Source: Gammaproteobacteria bacterium | GTDB lineage: Bacteria > Pseudomonadota > Gammaproteobacteria > SZUA-140 | Direction of reading: 5' to 3' | DNA length: 7,156 nucleotides | Assembly (NCBI GenBank): GCA_003230195.1 | Contig: QIHH01000010.1 | Coordinates: forward strand, 1-7,156 | Part shown: one piece after another, positions 5,509 to 7,156 of the stretch | How the letters are laid out: each line of letters begins with the position of its first letter | Numbering within the stretch: the stretch's first letter is position 1 | Notes under the pieces: generated by a model | The model's database searches: none | Told to the model about the DNA's origin: nothing | What the model saw: only the letters and a program-made list of their open reading frames with translations | Program-made: the position numbers and the translations under genes

Positions 5509-7156
5509 ATGACACAAAGCAATAGTTTCAATACTGAAACCACTCTGACCGTTAACGATAAGCAGTACCGCTATCACTCGCTGGCGACACTGCAGAACGC
5601 CAATATTGGCGACGTTAACCGCCTACCCTTTTCACTGCGCATCCTGCTGGAAAATCTGCTGCGTCAGGAAGATGGGATAACGGTCAGCAAAGGGGATATC
5701 GAAGCATTGGTTAAATGGGATGCAAAAGCCGCGCCCGATAAAGAGATTTTCTTTATGCCAGCACGTGTTTTATTACAGGATTTTACCGGCGTACCGGCGG
5801 TTGCCGATCTTGCCGCGATGCGCGCTGCCGTGGCCCGCCTCGGTGGTGATCCACAAAAGATCAACCCATTTACCCCGGCTGATCTGGTGATTGATCACTC
5901 CGTACAGGTCGATAGCTTCGGCAGCAGCGACTCTTTTCGCATCAATGCAGCGCATGAACTGGAACGTAACCGCGAGCGCTATAAGTTTCTACGCTGGGGG
6001 CAGAACTCACTGAATAATTTCCGCGTCGTGCCACCGGATAACGGCATCGTGCATCAGATCAACCTGGAACACCTTGCCTCGGTTGCGATGACTACAGAAC
6101 GTGACAACACCACCTGGGTCTACCCGGACACACTGATTGGTACCGATTCACACAGCACCATGATCAACGGTCTGGGCGTGTTGGGCTGGGGTGTTGGCGG
6201 TATCGAAGCTGAAGCGGCGCTACTGGGCCAGCCTTGCTCGCTGCTGATTCCACAGGTGGTTGGCTTCCGTCTTGATGGCACCCCAGCGGCTGGCGTCACC
6301 TCAACGGATATCGTGTTAACCATCACACAAAAACTGCGTGCGCATGGCGTGGTGGGCAAGTTTGTTGAATTCTACGGCCCCGGCCTTGCACATCTGACAC
6401 TGGCAGATCGCGCCACCATCGCCAACATGGCACCCGAATACGGTGCGACCTGCGGCCTCTTTCCAATCGATGAAAAAACCACTGAATACCTACAGATCTC
6501 TGGTCGTGGCGATAACGTCGCCCTCGTAGAGGCCTACTATAAAGCGCAAGGAATGTGGTACTCACCTGAGCAGGCAACCCCGGACTATTCAACAGAACTG
6601 ACTTTTGACCTCGGCAGTGTTGAAGCGTGCCTTGCAGGGCCAAGTCGGCCACAAGACCGCGTCACGCTCAGTCACGTACGCGGCTCATTCCGTGAGGCGC
6701 TGATCCAACAGCTGCAACAGAAAGATAGTTCGATCGATCAGGCTGCCGCCAGCCAGTGGCAGAACGACCACGGCTCGCAAATGATGGCCAGCCCGGAACT
6801 GGCGACAGATGTTGCCGCATCTATACACCCCTTTGAAACCAGCGTACCGGTTAAACAGGATAATGGGGAGGCGTACAATCTAGGCCACGGCTCGGTCGTG
6901 ATCGCATCGATCACCAGCTGTACCAACACCTCAAACCCTGGCGTGATGATGGCTGCGGGGCTGCTGGCACGCAACGCCGTCAAACGCGGCCTGCGCAGCA
7001 AGCCATGGGTCAAGACCAGCCTCGCACCCGGCTCCAGGGTGGTCACTGATTACCTCAACGACGCTGGTCTAATGGAGCCAATGGAAGCATTAAACTTTCA
7101 CCTCGTCGGCTACGGCTGTGCCACCTGCATCGGTAACAGTGGCCCACTGCCAGCAC
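5509..7156 (+). CDS. acnA: Aconitate hydratase AcnA, N-terminal 549 residues (runs off the right edge)
   Basis: The frame is open from ATG 5509 to the window end. The protein interconverts citrate and isocitrate through cis-aconitate in the TCA cycle, in the cytoplasm, using a [4Fe-4S] cluster. The three expected cluster ligands are present: Cys471 in SITSCTNTS, and Cys537 and Cys540 in GYGCATCIGNSGPL. Other family blocks are FMPARVLLQDFTGVPAVADL (83-102), the DHSVQVD region (129-135), GTDSHSTMINGLGVLGWGVG (211-230) and EFYGPGL (287-293). These match the AcnA/IRP type rather than AcnB. Bacterial AcnA proteins are about 890-900 residues, so the last third, including the swivel domain, lies outside. 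No frameshift is seen. There is only a weak purine stretch before the ATG. The two paralogous small membrane proteins and the palindromic element lie upstream and are not functionally related. Confidence 0.96.
   Translation, partial: MTQSNSFNTETTLTVNDKQYRYHSLATLQNANIGDVNRLPFSLRILLENLLRQEDGITVSKGDIEALVKWDAKAAPDKEIFFMPARVLLQDFTGVPAVADLAAMRAAVARLGGDPQKINPFTPADLVIDHSVQVDSFGSSDSFRINAAHELERNRERYKFLRWGQNSLNNFRVVPPDNGIVHQINLEHLASVAMTTERDNTTWVYPDTLIGTDSHSTMINGLGVLGWGVGGIEAEAALLGQPCSLLIPQVVGFRLDGTPAAGVTSTDIVLTITQKLRAHGVVGKFVEFYGPGLAHLTLADRATIANMAPEYGATCGLFPIDEKTTEYLQISGRGDNVALVEAYYKAQGMWYSPEQATPDYSTELTFDLGSVEACLAGPSRPQDRVTLSHVRGSFREALIQQLQQKDSSIDQAAASQWQNDHGSQMMASPELATDVAASIHPFETSVPVKQDNGEAYNLGHGSVVIASITSCTNTSNPGVMMAAGLLARNAVKRGLRSKPWVKTSLAPGSRVVTDYLNDAGLMEPMEALNFHLVGYGCATCIGNSGPLPA

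Noticed and set aside
5344..5577. 77-residue reverse-strand frame across the acnA start
   Set aside because: It overlaps the palindromic element and acnA codons and has no recognisable features.
6120..7046. Reverse-strand frames inside acnA
   Set aside because: Shadows of a long, well-conserved forward coding frame with intact cluster cysteines.

Overview
The window looks like chromosomal DNA from a gammaproteobacterium of moderate GC content. The evidence is protein-level: the end of a GlnD-type uridylyltransferase, a rhombosortase-like membrane protease (a family tied to GlyGly-CTERM secretion in gammaproteobacteria), a YbbO-like short-chain dehydrogenase and an AcnA-type aconitase. I cannot name a genus. 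Every gene I support lies on the + strand.

Layout. Positions 1-659 hold the C-terminal tandem ACT domains of GlnD. Positions 688-1332 hold a rhombosortase-like rhomboid protease, followed after 2 nt by an NlpC/P60 lipoprotein (1335-1844). A short gap leads to a YbbO-like SDR oxidoreductase (1991-2848). From about 2849 to 5508 the window is accessory in character. It holds a 329-residue candidate effector (3015-4004) with a LysM-like N-terminus and a glycine-zipper hydrophobic C-terminus. A small two-helix membrane protein that could be its immunity protein follows (4027-4434). Then comes a second copy of only the C-terminal toxin-like domain (4475-4807) and a second, diverged copy of the membrane protein (4840-5217). 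A noncoding stretch follows, with a REP/MITE-like palindromic element (5263-5374) and a 17-nt direct repeat overlapping a possible promoter. The window ends inside acnA (from 5509), which is open to the right edge.

Main finding. Positions 3677-4457 and 4465-5240 are two diverged copies of one unit, each made of a toxin-like C-terminal domain, a membrane partner and about 25-30 nt of trailer, separated by only about 7 nt. The second unit has no N-terminal delivery part, and a TGA stands directly before its GTG start. This is the architecture of an 'orphan' toxin/immunity module behind a complete polymorphic toxin, as known for CDI and Rhs systems. Here the proposed toxin would be a membrane-inserting glycine-zipper protein with an integral-membrane immunity protein. 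Toxicity, immunity and delivery route are inference; no secretion gene is in the window.

The flanking genes serve nitrogen sensing (GlnD), envelope protein sorting and cell-wall processing (rhombosortase, NlpC/P60), redox metabolism (SDR) and the TCA cycle (AcnA). They form no single pathway. The first three lie close enough that rhombosortase and the lipoprotein are probably co-transcribed, perhaps from glnD.
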